Shown here one piece after another: positions 23,001-31,521 of a stretch of 64,000 nt of DNA. Origin of the DNA: Microglena sp. YARC (lineage: Eukaryota; Chlorophyta; Chlorophyceae; Chlamydomonadales; Chlamydomonadaceae). The notes under the pieces are model-generated. The model did not search any database. It was given only the letters and a program-made list of their open reading frames with translations, and was not told where the DNA came from. The first letter of the stretch is position 1. Each line of letters begins with the position of its first letter. The stretch covers positions 1 through 64,000 of the forward strand of contig JAJSRW010000264.1 of NCBI GenBank assembly GCA_022414725.1, in the 5' to 3' direction. The translations under genes were made by a program, and so were the position numbers.

Positions 23001-26000
23001 GTGCGTGTGCGTCAGGTAAGCACAGCCTTTTTGACACTTTTGTTGCTTGCATTACCTAACTCACTAGATACTCTCAATCCCAATGCTGGCAACACCGTGC
23101 ATCAGGTGTGTGTGCGTGTGCATGTGTGTGTGTGCGTCAGGTAAGCGCAGTTGTGTTGAACAGTAGCGACCCCCCCTCCACACACACACCCTATACTGCC
23201 ACAGTACAGAAGAAAGCACCAGTATTGACTGAATCTTGTCTCACACATTTTAAACTTCACCCTATCCATGTCTCACACATTTCACACTTCACCCTTTCCA
23301 TTTCTCACACTTTTCACACTTTACCCTTTCCAGGGAGCAATGACTAAGCAAGGCCCCCAACGACCCAAAGCAGTACAAATGTCACGGGATGAATATTTGA
23401 AGTACATATCCAAGAAGAGGGCGGCCGAGGAGCAAAAGAATTCAAAAGCAAACGGTAGGGCACTTGTGTTTTTCTTTTGTTCAACGCGTCGCAAATTGAG
23501 CAGCTGGGTGCAACCCCAGTGCAACGCGCTGCCCCCCCAAGCCCAGTGTAATGCTTATGCTTTTTTTTTTTTTTTTTTTTGCTTATGGGAGGTAGAAACT
23601 CCTGATGAAGGACTCCAATCGATTGGGAATCGGTGCAACCCCAGTGCGACGCGCTGCCCCCCCGAGCCCAATGTATTGCTTATGGGAGGTAGATACTCCT
23701 GAGGAAGGACTCCAATCGATTGGGAATCGGTGCAACCCCAGTGCAACGCGCTGCCCCCCCGAGCCCAGTGTATTGCTTATGGGAGGTAGAAACTCCTGAT
23801 GAAGGACTCCAATCGATTGGGAATCGGTGCAACCCCAGTGCGACGCGCTGCCCCCCCGAGCCCAGTGTATTGCTTATGGGAGGTAGATACTCCTGAGGAA
23901 GGACTCCAATCGATTGGGAATCGGTGCAACCCCAGTGCGACGCGCTGCCCCCCCGAGCCCAGTGTATTGCTTATGGGAGGTAGATACTCCTGAGGAAGGA
24001 CTTCCAATCGATTGGGAATCGTGCAACACTAGTGCAATGCGCTGCCCCCCGAGCCAGTGTATTGCTTATGGGAGGTAGATACTCCTGAGGAAGGACTCCA
24101 ATCGATTGGGAATCGGTGCAACCCCAGTGCGACGCGCTGCCCCCCCGAGCCCAGTGTATTGCTTATGGGAGGTAGATACTCCTGAGGAAGGACTCCAATC
24201 GATTGGGAATCGGTGCAACCCCAGTGCAACGCGCTGCCCCCCCGAGCCCAGTGTATTGCTTATGGGAGGTAGATACTCCTGAGGAAGGACTCCAATCGAT
24301 TGGGAATCGGTGCAACCCAGTGCAACGCGCTGCCCCCCGAGCCCAGTGTATTGCTTATGGGAGGTAGATACTCCTGAGGAAGGACTCCAATCGATTGGGA
24401 ATCGGTGCAACCCCAGTGCAACGCGCTGCCCCCCCGAGCCCAGTGTATTGCTTATGCGAGGTAGATACTCCTGAGGAAGGACTCCAATCGATTGGGAATC
24501 GGTGCAACCCCAGTGCGACGCGCTGCCCCCGACCCCCCCGGGGCTCCTTGCAGATGATCCTGGCTTCTACAGGGGGGAGTCATGTTGGCTGCAAGGGACT
24601 TGCCCCACCATGTCGGTGGTGGGTGGTGTTTGGTGGGTGGTCATGTAGGTATGTATGTTACAGTACAGGGGTAGGCCAAATAGGCTAAATGGGCTTGCCC
24701 AACTGTGACAGGAAGGGCTAACAAGAAAAAGCACCGATGAACTGATGTGTGTGATTAACATGTTGATGGGCTCATATGTTGATTCCTTTGCAAAGGTACC
24801 GCACCCACTGAGGCTGCCACATGCTCCCAGACAACACCATCCACAGCCCCTAATGCTGGTGCTGGTGCACACCTGTTGAGTCCTGTTACTATGTTGTTAC
24901 TGTGTTGTTACTGTGTTGTTACTGTGTTGTTACTGTGTTGTTACTGTGTTGTTACTGTGTACACAAGATGTATTGATTCCCATGCACAGGTACTGCACCC
25001 TCTGATGACGTCACACGCCCCCATACAACAGCATCCACAGCCCCTCACACTAACGCTGGTGCTCATGCTGGTGCACACCTGCTGCTTCCTGTTCCTGTGT
25101 TGTTCCTGTTTACATGATATGAGTGTGACTAACCTGTTGATTCCTTTCCACAAGGACTGCACCGTCTGAAGCCGCCACACACCCCCTGACAACATCGTTG
25201 ACAGCCCCTCATGCTCGTGCTAGTGCTGGTGCTGGTGCACACCTGCTGCTTCCTGTTCCTGTGTTGTTCCTGTGTACATGACATGTGTGACTAACCTGTT
25301 GATTCATATGCACAGGTACTGCACCCTCTGAGGCTGCCACACGCCCCCAAACAACAGCATCAACAGCCCCTCATGGGGGTGCCGGTGCTGGTGCACACCT
25401 GCTGGTTCCTGTTCCTGTGTTGTTCCCGTGTAAATAAGATGTCTTGATTACCATGCACAGGTACAGCACCCTCTGAGGCCGCGACACGCCCCCAAACAAC
25501 AGCATCAACAGCCCCTCACGCTAACGCCGGTGCTGGTGCCGGTACTGGTGCTGGTGCTGGTGCTGGTGCACACGCAGGAGATGGCAGTGAAGGTGGGGGA
25601 TCTGAAGGAACCTCCCCTCCTAGTGCCTATGCTGCCTCCGAGATGCCAGCCCTCATGCAGGGGTCTAAGCCCAAGGATCGGGTCCCCACCCCTCCCAAGC
25701 CGGTCACCCCTGATGTCAACTTGCATCTCACGTCAGCGGCGGACTGGGGCACTGGTGGGGGTGTGGGGGGATTTGGAGGCTCCCTGGAAGATTCCCTCCC
25801 TGTCACAAAGCCTACGGAGCGGCAGCGAGAACTTGAAGGTGACACACCGTTTTCGTTTCAATATTATCAATAGTTGTCATACAATAAAACAGAGAAAGCG
25901 TCAACTTGCACCTCACGTCGGCGGCAGACTGGGGCACTGGTGGTGCTGGGGAGGGGGATATGATTTTGAGGCCTCCAGGGAGATCCCATCCCTGTCACAA

Positions 26001-27191
26001 AACGAAACCTAATGAGTGGCAGAGCAAACTTGAAGGTGAGACATGGTTTCGGGTCAATAGTTGCCATACAATAAAACAGAGATAGCGTCAACTTTCACCC
26101 CCCGTCGGCGGCAGACTGGGGCACTGGTGGGGGAATATGATTTGGAGACCCCTCCCTGTCACAAAGCCTACTGAGCGGCAGCGAGAACTTGAAGGTGAGA
26201 CACGGTTTTCGTTTCAATATTTTCAATATTTGCCATACAATAAAACAGAGATAGCGTCAACTTTCACCTCACGTCGGCGGCAGACTGGGGCACTGCTGGG
26301 GGGGTGGGGGAATATGATTTGGAGGCTCCCTGGGAGACCCCCTCCCTGTCACAAAGCCTACTGAGCGGCAGCAAGAACTTGAGGGTGAGACAAGGTTTTT
26401 ATTTCAATATTGTAAATATTTGCAATATTTTCATGCAATAAAACAGAGATAGTGTCAATTTGCACCTCACGTCGATGGCGGACTGGGGCACTGGTGGGGG
26501 GATATGATTTGGGGGCTCCCTGGGAGACCCCTTCCCTGTCACAAAGCCTACTGAGCGGCAGCGAGAACTTGAGGGTGAGACCCGGGTGAGACAAGGTTTT
26601 TATTTCAATATTGTAAATATTTTCAATATTTCCATGCAATAAAACAGAGATAGTGTCAACTTGCACCTCACGTCGATGGCGGACTGGGGCACTGGTGGGG
26701 GGATATGATTTGGGGGCTCCCTGGGAGACCCCTTCCCTGTCACGAAGCCTACTGAGCGGCAGCGAGAACTTGAAGGTGAGGCACGGTTTTCATTTCAATA
26801 TTTTCATTATTTTTCATGCAAGAAACAGAAATAGCACCTCACGTCGGTGGCAGACTGGGACAGGGTACTACATTTTGTCAAATTGGTCAGCGCTTAAAGC
26901 GCACAAACGCCAAATTGGTCAGCGCTTTGTAGTGCAAATAGCGCAAAAACTGAGCGCTGCGCCCACAGGGGGTTGGAAAAGCTGTGCGAAACGCGCAGTG
27001 GACCTCAAAAAGCGTGCGCGAAACCCTGGACTTCCCTTTAGTACCCTGGACTGGGGCACTGGTGGGGGGATATGATGTTGAGGCTCCCTAGAAAACCTCC
27101 TCCCTGTGACAAAGCCCACTGAGCGGCAGCGAGAACTTAGAGGTGAGATTTTTCTTTTCTAGCGAAGAAACTGCGCAGGATTACATGGTAG
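16312..27191 (+). CDS. C2orf81-like (DUF4639) protein, six exons
   Basis: Exons: 16312-17028, 19202-19496, 21403-21530, 23334-23454, 25461-25838 and 27163-27191. Phases fit at every junction (0, 1, 0, 1, 1), giving about 555 residues. The N-terminal part has a conserved-looking core with EPVPPP and MDTWLRAAIP, then a basic linker and a coiled-coil-like AEVMAAQASQNRLREELA. Then come KGKEYTYDHKGQ, a Lys/Ser/Pro-rich region, NPNAGVTLRQ, MSRDEYLKY and a WGTGG segment. The order D-W-R-x-P, EYTYD-GQ, NPNAGV and EYL is what I recall for the poorly characterised C2orf81/DUF4639 family, found mostly in organisms with motile cilia. Function is unknown. The first ATG is used because 41 in-frame bases upstream give no better start. 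Confidence 0.55.
17029..17640 (+). repeat. Exon-1 end plus donor, 5 tandem copies in GT-rich intron
   Basis: GTGAGT donors preceded by an EYTYDHKGQ-coding exon end occur at 17029, 17176, 17334, 17461 and 17620. Each is followed by gttgacc, tgtgtcatatgtg and then expanded GGT/GT microsatellite. Spacings are 147, 158, 127 and 159 bp. Copies 2-5 keep aatacacatatgaccac with small changes. Confidence 0.9.
17641..19200. repeat. C-rich (CCACCCACC / CACCATCC) minisatellite
   Basis: About 1.55 kb of CCA/CCC-rich repeats, with cccaccatccaccacccca as a frequent unit. It runs directly into the exon-2 acceptor. Strand composition flips abruptly from G/T-rich to C/A-rich at about 17,645. Long frames here have no coding support. 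Confidence 0.9.
19202..19496 (+). CDS. C2orf81-like exon 2
   Basis: From acceptor ccccag to AAA-G/GTGAAT, phase 0 in and phase 1 out. It begins VVVMSTFNADANPQAP and continues FRVANPGADEEEMKN, then a low-complexity Lys/Gly/Ser and Pro/Ala region. It joins EYTYDHKGQ to VVVMSTFN without a frame change. Confidence 0.75.
19497..19780 (+). repeat. GAT/GAG trinucleotide-rich block at exon-2 donor
   Basis: Three diverged units of (GAT)n(GAG)n separated by gctgatggtggtggt. One frame gives Asp/Glu-rich runs with GADGGG spacers, but it is not the frame leaving exon 2. Splicing at 19,497 to exon 3 keeps frame without it. It could be an optional acidic exon or an intronic microsatellite. Confidence 0.6.
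19781..21395. repeat. tgaggctg-ttttgcat satellite with exact 127-bp higher-order unit
   Basis: The basic unit of about 40 bp contains tatgaggctg, ttgcat, tgtatgtag and tacatttctca. Between 20,204 and 20,960 three basic units form a 127-bp higher-order repeat: ctcatgtgag occurs at 20,204, 20,331, 20,458, 20,585, 20,712 and 20,839. A roughly 77-bp dimer dominates 19,790-20,090. It is the intron before exon 3. Confidence 0.9.
21403..21530 (+). CDS. C2orf81-like exon 3
   Basis: Acceptor tgtgcag, donor CAG/GTAAGC, phase 1 in and 0 out. It encodes GGLRKGNAKERKLVTDFRE and ends ALDTLNPNAGVTLRQ. Confidence 0.8.
21531..23150 (+). repeat. Exon-3 end plus donor, 9 copies in total
   Basis: Copies of the ALDTLNPNAGVTLRQ-coding end finish at 21530 (the exon), 21703, 21968, 22095, 22542, 22738, 22865, 22986 and 23105, each followed by GTGTGT. 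Between copies are long (TG)n runs and a second stub, cgtcag or cgccag, before GTAAGCACAG. Spacing varies from 119 to 447 bp through TG expansion. Confidence 0.9.
23334..23454 (+). CDS. C2orf81-like exon 4
   Basis: Acceptor ccctttccag, donor AACG/GTAGGG, phase 0 in and 1 out. It reads GAMTKQGPQRPKAVQMS, then RDEYLKYISKKRAAEE. The RP-KA..MS..EYL motif is the second recognisable family block. Confidence 0.75.
23500..24545. repeat. 97-bp satellite, about 10 copies
   Basis: The unit contains ttgcttatgggaggtaga, tactcctgaggaaggactcc, aatcgattgggaatcgg, tgcaaccccagtgcgac and gcgctgcccccccgagccc. The period is 97 bp between well-kept units (23771, 23868, 23965). Copies are more than 95% alike by eye. 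It lies in the intron before exon 5. Confidence 0.95.
24653..24750 (+). mobile_element. Dispersed repeat R2, about 95-bp copy
   Basis: It starts at tgttacagtacaggggtagg and continues ccaaataggctaaatggg, cttgcccaactg, aggaagggct and aagcaccgatgaactga. The same blocks occur at 8903, 30,930 (reverse), 35,768 and 49,062. Confidence 0.75.
24796..25460 (+). repeat. Exon-5 start plus acceptor, tandem copies
   Basis: Acceptor plus the 5' part of exon 5 occurs at 24796, 24990, 25155 and 25316, before the full exon at 25461. Each copy encodes a TAPSEAATRPQTT-like peptide, runs through TAP and a GAGA-rich part, and changes into an intron with cacacctgctg, tgttcctgtgt and cttgatt. The copy at 25155 begins gactgc, with the acceptor shifted by two bases. 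An 11-bp repeat (tgttgttactg) lies at 24,889-24,960. Confidence 0.85.
25461..25838 (+). CDS. C2orf81-like exon 5
   Basis: Phase 1 in and out. It begins TAPSEAATRPQTT, has a Gly/Ala repeat, then MPALMQGSKPKDRVPTPPKP, then NLHLTSAADWGTGGGVGG and KPTERQRELE before GAAG/GTGACA. Both ends are tandemly duplicated into the flanking introns. Confidence 0.8.
25839..27142 (+). repeat. Exon-5 end plus donor, 7 copies in total
   Basis: Copies of the AADWGTGG..KPTERQRELE end finish at 25838 (the exon), 26035, 26194, 26384, 26574, 26775 and 27142, each before GTGAG. The spacer contains gttttcgtttcaatatt and acaataaaacagagatag. Period is about 160-200 bp apart from the last, which contains a MITE. Several copies lost bases in the gly-rich part. 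Confidence 0.9.
26861..27048. mobile_element. hAT-like MITE with 8-bp target duplication
   Basis: 188 bp with perfect 10-bp terminal inverted repeats: cagggtacta at the left and tagtaccctg at the right. The flanks gactggga and gactgggg are an 8-bp target duplication with one change. Target size and the CAGGG terminus fit the hAT superfamily. The inside has two copies of aaattggtcagcgctt and no coding capacity. It splits the last exon-5 copy. Confidence 0.85.
27163..27191 (+). CDS. C2orf81-like exon 6 (terminal)
   Basis: Acceptor ttcttttctag, phase 1 in. It completes Ala and adds KKLRRITW before TAG. The nearest donor copy (27143) would leave an intron of only 20 nt, so splicing from an upstream donor copy is more likely. 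An imperfect copy of the exon end (gattagattctagcactcc) lies at about 27,857. This terminal exon is the least certain of the gene. Confidence 0.45.
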
Positions 27192-27299
27192 CACGCTTAT
27201 CTCACCTCTGGTCTGCATGTGTGTGGTGACAGGGTATAAGCTTCTTATGTGTGGAATTATGCTGGTGATTGAGTATGCGACATGAATAGGCTGAAGGGT

Positions 27300-27400
27300 G
27301 TCTTTAATGTTTTGTTTTTTTACAATAAAGATTTTCGGTAACAAATGGATTTACAATAAAGGTTTTCGGTCATTAGGCTGTCTTTTTGCTTTGCTTTCAC
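27300..27400 (+). promoter_or_regulatory. Possible polyadenylation region of the C2orf81-like gene
   Basis: Two copies of acaataaag followed by ttttcggt (27,322 and 27,351) contain AATAAA, about 130-160 bp after the stop. Placement is suggestive only. Confidence 0.3.
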
Positions 27401-27420
27401 AAGAAGAATTTTTCACCTCT

Positions 27421-27840
27421 GGTCTGAGTGGGTGGTGCGGGTGGGTGGGGTGGGTGGTGGGTGTGGGGGTGTGTGTGTGGTGGTGTGGTGGTGGGTGTGG
27501 TCTGTGGTGTGTGGTGGGTGGTGGTGTGTGTGTGGTGGTGTGGTGGTGTGGGTGGGTGGGTGGTTGTCTGGGTGGTGTGTGGGTGGGTGTGGTGGTGTGG
27601 GTGGGTGGTGTGGGTGGGTGGGTGGGTGGTGGTGTGGGTGGTGGTGTGGGTGGGTGGGTGGTGGGTGTGGTGTGGGTGGTGTGGGGGGGGTTGGAGGTGT
27701 GGGTGTGTGTGGGGTGGGATGTATGTGTGGTCTGGGTGGTGTGGGTGTGGGTGGGTGGTGTGGGTGGGTGGTGGGTGTGGTGGGTGGGGTGGGTGGGTGG
27801 TGGTCACCTCTGGTCTGGGTGGGGTGGGTCTCCCTACTGT
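27421..27840. repeat. GGTGGTGTGGGTG minisatellite
   Basis: 420 bp of G/T-only repeats bounded on both sides by the sequence cacctctggtctg.gtggg. Confidence 0.9.
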
Positions 27841-27977
27841 AGACCTTGACTCGTAGGATTAGATTCTAGCACTCCTATCTCACCTCTGGTCTACCTAATC
27901 CCTGGTGTAGAGTAGGTATACTAGCTGCATGACTGCCTCAGTGCTTGCTAGGTCATGTCACAAAGTGTAACGTGACA

Positions 27978-28345
27978 CTCTTATGGGGAGCGGCAGGTAG
28001 CCCTAACCGCAGCCAAAAGTAGGACTAAGAGTCCTAATAGCTGGTTTAGTCCTAACAGCTGGGAGCTAACTTAGCCAAATGTAGCCATTGAAAATTTTAC
28101 CATGAGAAAGGCTAGGTCGCGACAGGCTCCGGGTTACCTTGCTGTATGAACGGAATCTCGCTTCGCGAATGCGAAATTCGGATTCCTTGTGAAAAGCTAT
28201 GCAAAATCGGTACCAAATAGCAACTTTGAGGACAAGTTACCGACATTAATAGCTCTAAACCAGCGATGGGTATGCGAGCACGGCAGGTAGCGCTAGGTAG
28301 CGATACCCAGCTACCCCCTCCCCCTGCCGCTCCCTACACTCTTAG
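27978..28345. mobile_element. Possible MITE with ggagcggcagg inverted ends
   Basis: ggagcggcagg at about 27,987 is mirrored by cctgccgctcc at about 28,322-28,333, about 350 bp apart. The left flank has ctcttat and the right acactcttag. No target duplication is clear. The inside has gtaggactaagagtcctaat and no coding frame. Confidence 0.3.
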
Positions 28346-28419
28346 CTAACCTGTGGGGAAGAGACCAGCTCATGTATCTGAAGCAATGCTACTGAAGAGT
28401 GCATGAGATCATGTTGGTC

Positions 28420-29700
28420 AGGCCATTCGATTGCAGAGATAACGGAACATGACATACTGTAATAACATAACAAAACTTATCTTGACATGACAAAACGTAA
28501 CATGACATGACATGACAAAACATAATTCCTGACTCTCCTTCCCTTGATCGTCACAGTTGTGCGACATAACATAACTTAACACGGGAGTATTAAAAAAAAG
28601 AAGGGAGGCACCTATCCCTAAAAAAACTGAGGGGGCTACCCCCCCCCCCACACACACACACACATTTAAATCGAAAATCCCCTTTTTGAAAAACTTAGAT
28701 ATGGATTGTGGGGGGTTACAGTATGGCACACATAATGGCATCCTCGGAATTCCCACACAGAGATTGTCTGATAGTCAAAATTCAGTTTTTCAACCCCCTT
28801 TGGGTTTCCCAAGTTCTCTAGTCACCCTTAGCCTTCGCAGGGGAAAAAACATGAGGAGGGCTGACCCATTCACCCCACCCACCACCCAAGGGTAGATACT
28901 TATTGCATAAGGTCCAAAATGGTGCCAATGGACTGCCCTTTGCCAAGGCCTACTCTAGGGTGGTCTCAGAATGTCATTTGGAGGTTTGAGTAAAAAGTTA
29001 GAAAACAAACTGAGGAGGGCTGACCCCATTCACCCACCCACCCACCCACCCAAGGGGTAGATGCTTATTGCACAAGGTCCAAAGTGGTGCCAATAGACTG
29101 CCCTTACCAAGGCCTACTCTAGGGTGGTCTCAAAATGTTATTTGGAGGTCTGAGTAAAAAGTTAGAAAAAACCTGAGGAGGGCTGACCCCCCCCCCCCCC
29201 CCCCCCCTAAATGAGGTGCTCAGAATGACCTGAAAAATGTCTCATAATATCGCAATGATACATGCGCTTATGGCCCAAGTATCAGAAAAATCGATCGGCT
29301 GAAGTAAACATTTGGAGGCCTTGACACCTCCTGCTTAACATAATATTATATAATGTATATAATTAATTATATGTAATATATGTAATTTCTGGCTCTTCTT
29401 CCCATTCTTGTCTCAGTTAGGCGACATAACTTAACATAACACTGCACAACATAACAAAACATAATTTCTGACTCTTAATCCCTTTCTCGCCATAGTTGTG
29501 CGACATTACTTAACATATCTTAACATACCATAGTTTCTGACTCTTCTTCCCTTTCTCGTCACAGTTGGGCGACATAACTTAACATAACATAATTTATGAC
29601 TCGTCATCCCTTGCTCGTCACAGTTGGGCGATATAATATACCATAACATAATATCTGACTCTTAATCCCTTTCTCGTCACAGTTGGGCGCTTAGTACGAA
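28420..29700. repeat. Interleaved tandem repeats (about 70 bp and about 160 bp)
   Basis: A unit with gactcttcttccctttctcg, tcacagttgggcgacataac and ttaacataaca occurs once at 28,525 and about five times at 29,390-29,690. Between them lie two and a half units of about 160 bp (from 28,852) with gaggagggctgaccc, tgcataaggtccaaa and ggcctactctagggtgg. No gene is seen. Confidence 0.7.
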
Positions 29701-29742
29701 TGCCTCGAGATAGGACCGCCAACCAGGCAACTAGTACCCCCG

Positions 29743-30565
29743 GTCTAGTCCCAGTGAGGAGTTCACATTCAAGGCGATAACTTCAAGGAGTTACAAAAAC
29801 GCCTGGTGGGGCGCGAGATAAAGAGAGCCAGTCGCTCGGAGATTGAGTACGGGCAGCTAACTGACCTGGACGTAGCTACCACGGCGGTCGACAGCGACCG
29901 CGAGTGCTCAGGCGCAACGTAGGGATTCGAACCCTGCACCTGCGTCGTCGAGATGAATGGCCAACCAGTCCACCATTCATCGAAACAGGAGTGCAGCTGG
30001 TGCCCCCGGCCTTTTCCCGGTGTTTTTCGTTAAGCCCTTACATGTGTTTTTTCTTTGGCTTTTAAGGCCAGCCTCTGGACCTCCTGGACCAGGTTCTGAC
30101 TTCTGAGGGTTGTTGTCTAAACTCTCACTGTTATAAAACTGCCCAGCTGCCCCGGCGCTGTTAAGTCTCGACATCGTTTCTTGTACTTTTTGCAGAAGAT
30201 TGAATATGTAACAATATCCTCTCTCTCTCTTTTGAGGTTACCTCCTGGGCCAGGTTCTGAGGGCAATTTTGCCTAAACCCGCACTGTTATAAAACTGTCT
30301 AGCTGCTCCGCGCTGTTCGGTCTCGGCATTGATTTTTGCCGAGTACAGTGTGTAACAATATCCTTCCTTCCAGTGAAGAGTGTACATTGAAGGCGATGAG
30401 CTTCTTTTTGGCTCCTTGAACTTGAACTTGGTTACACGGCGCCAGCCAGCAATTTAGCTGCTCGCCGTTTTAAGCGGTAAAAACAATTACCAGCAAAAAT
30501 GTAAACGCGAGCACAGGAGCTTATCGCCTTGAATGTGCACTCTTCACTGGGAGTAGACCGGGGGC
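29743..30565. mobile_element. Element with about 45-bp terminal inverted repeats and a nested copy
   Basis: The left end (29,743-29,788: cccccggtctagtccc, agtgaggagt, cacattcaaggcgataa) is mirrored at 30,518-30,565. A third end in + orientation at 30,372-30,404 pairs with the same right end over 33 bp, forming a nested 180-bp element (30,372-30,551). The interior has two copies of cactgttataaaactg followed by ctgctcc/cgctgtt. No coding frame. Confidence 0.6.
29800..29984 (-). mobile_element. tRNA-derived SINE, copy 3
   Basis: The reverse strand carries a B-box ggttcgaatcc (complement of 29,923-29,933) preceded by a tRNA-like ggactggttggccattcat. The body includes ccgtggtagctacgtccag and the family tail gcgccccaccaggcg. 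It lies inside the inverted-repeat element, close to its left end. Confidence 0.7.
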
Positions 30566-30925
30566 GTTTTCGCTTTAGCCCCCTCTGGACCCCCCAGGGG
30601 TCCCGGGGCTGAAGCCCCAAGTTCCCCCCGTGTCTCTCTCCGCCGTCTGTCCGTCTCTCCATCTATCTGTCCGTCTGTCCGACAGCTGTCCAGGCGTTTG
30701 AACGATTCCGACTACCTCCGCACCCACCATTTTTGCTCATAGTTGGAGTGCGCATGACTAGAGTTGTCAGCATCGCAGCGGTCAAAATCCTTCGCAAAAG
30801 TTGTTCAATGTTTGTAGCTCTATTCGGCTACGAGTGCCTACTTTCTCCACTACTTCCGAAACTCCCTGCCGGTGACTGCTGAAGCGATTTTCCGTGTCGC
30901 TTGCGACACGCTCTTAGAACTTATC
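30566..30925. other. Unassigned sequence with one GC hairpin
   Basis: agccccctctggaccccc at 30,575 can pair with ggggtcccggggct at 30,597, forming a GC-rich stem. A gtctgtccgtctctcc repeat follows at 30,630-30,680. No gene is supported. Confidence 0.4.
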
Positions 30926-30929
30926 AGTT

Positions 30930-31003
30930 CATCGATGCCTTTTCTGTTCAGCCCTTCCTGTCACGCTTGGCCTATTTGGCCTACCCCTGGACTGTAACAT
31001 AAA
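30930..31003 (-). mobile_element. Dispersed repeat R2, reverse copy
   Basis: It runs atcgatgccttttctg, ttcagcccttcctgtc, then ttggcctatttggcctaccc and ctggactgtaacat, the complement of the 24,653 and 35,768 copies. Confidence 0.7.
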
Positions 31004-31007
31004 CACA

Positions 31008-31073
31008 CGTCGCAGGACGCAACGGACCCTTCCTTCTAGTCAACGGACCCCCCCCGCGTTGCGTCCTGCGACG
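31008..31073. repeat. Perfect 17-bp inverted repeat
   Basis: cgtcgcaggacgcaacg (31008-31024) and its exact complement (31057-31073) are separated by 32 bp. It can form a hairpin. acgcaacggaccctt then repeats on both sides. Confidence 0.85.
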
Positions 31074-31359
31074 CAACGGACCCTTCGACGTTGCTTCTGC
31101 AACTTGAACGTGAACTTGGTTGCGTAGCTTCTGCAACGGAGGACGCAGCGTCTTGAACAACCCTGATGTTGCCAGCCTTCAGATGTCAAAGATTTCAACT
31201 AGGGCTTCCAAGCCTTGAAGTACACGCTCCTCACTCCTCACTCCCTCAGGTTTCAGCATAAACACCAATTGGGACTGATTGATATCTTGCGTAGTTGCGT
31301 TTTATTGCTGTTCTTATCCTTGTACATTTCTTGCTCCAAGAGCGCGTTGCCGAAATTCC

Positions 31360-31521
31360 ATGTCGCAGCTGGATGAGATCTTGGAACAGAATAAGGGAAA
31401 TCTTCTGCTAAGATGCAAGGATGGGGAATTGCTGGTGCACAAGGATGTATTGGCCATGGCATCGAACAAAGTGGCAAGATATTTAGATACCGAAGCGGCT
31501 GCGGTGCAGCCCCAATTATGG
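31360..31521 (+). CDS. BTB gene exon 1
   Basis: 54 codons from the ATG to TGG/GTAAGT. The D-G-E-L-L-V-H-K-D-V-L-A pattern is the BTB core (strand then HKxVLA helix). An earlier in-frame ATG at 31,279 would add an unconserved Cys-rich leader, so the later start is preferred. Confidence 0.7.
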
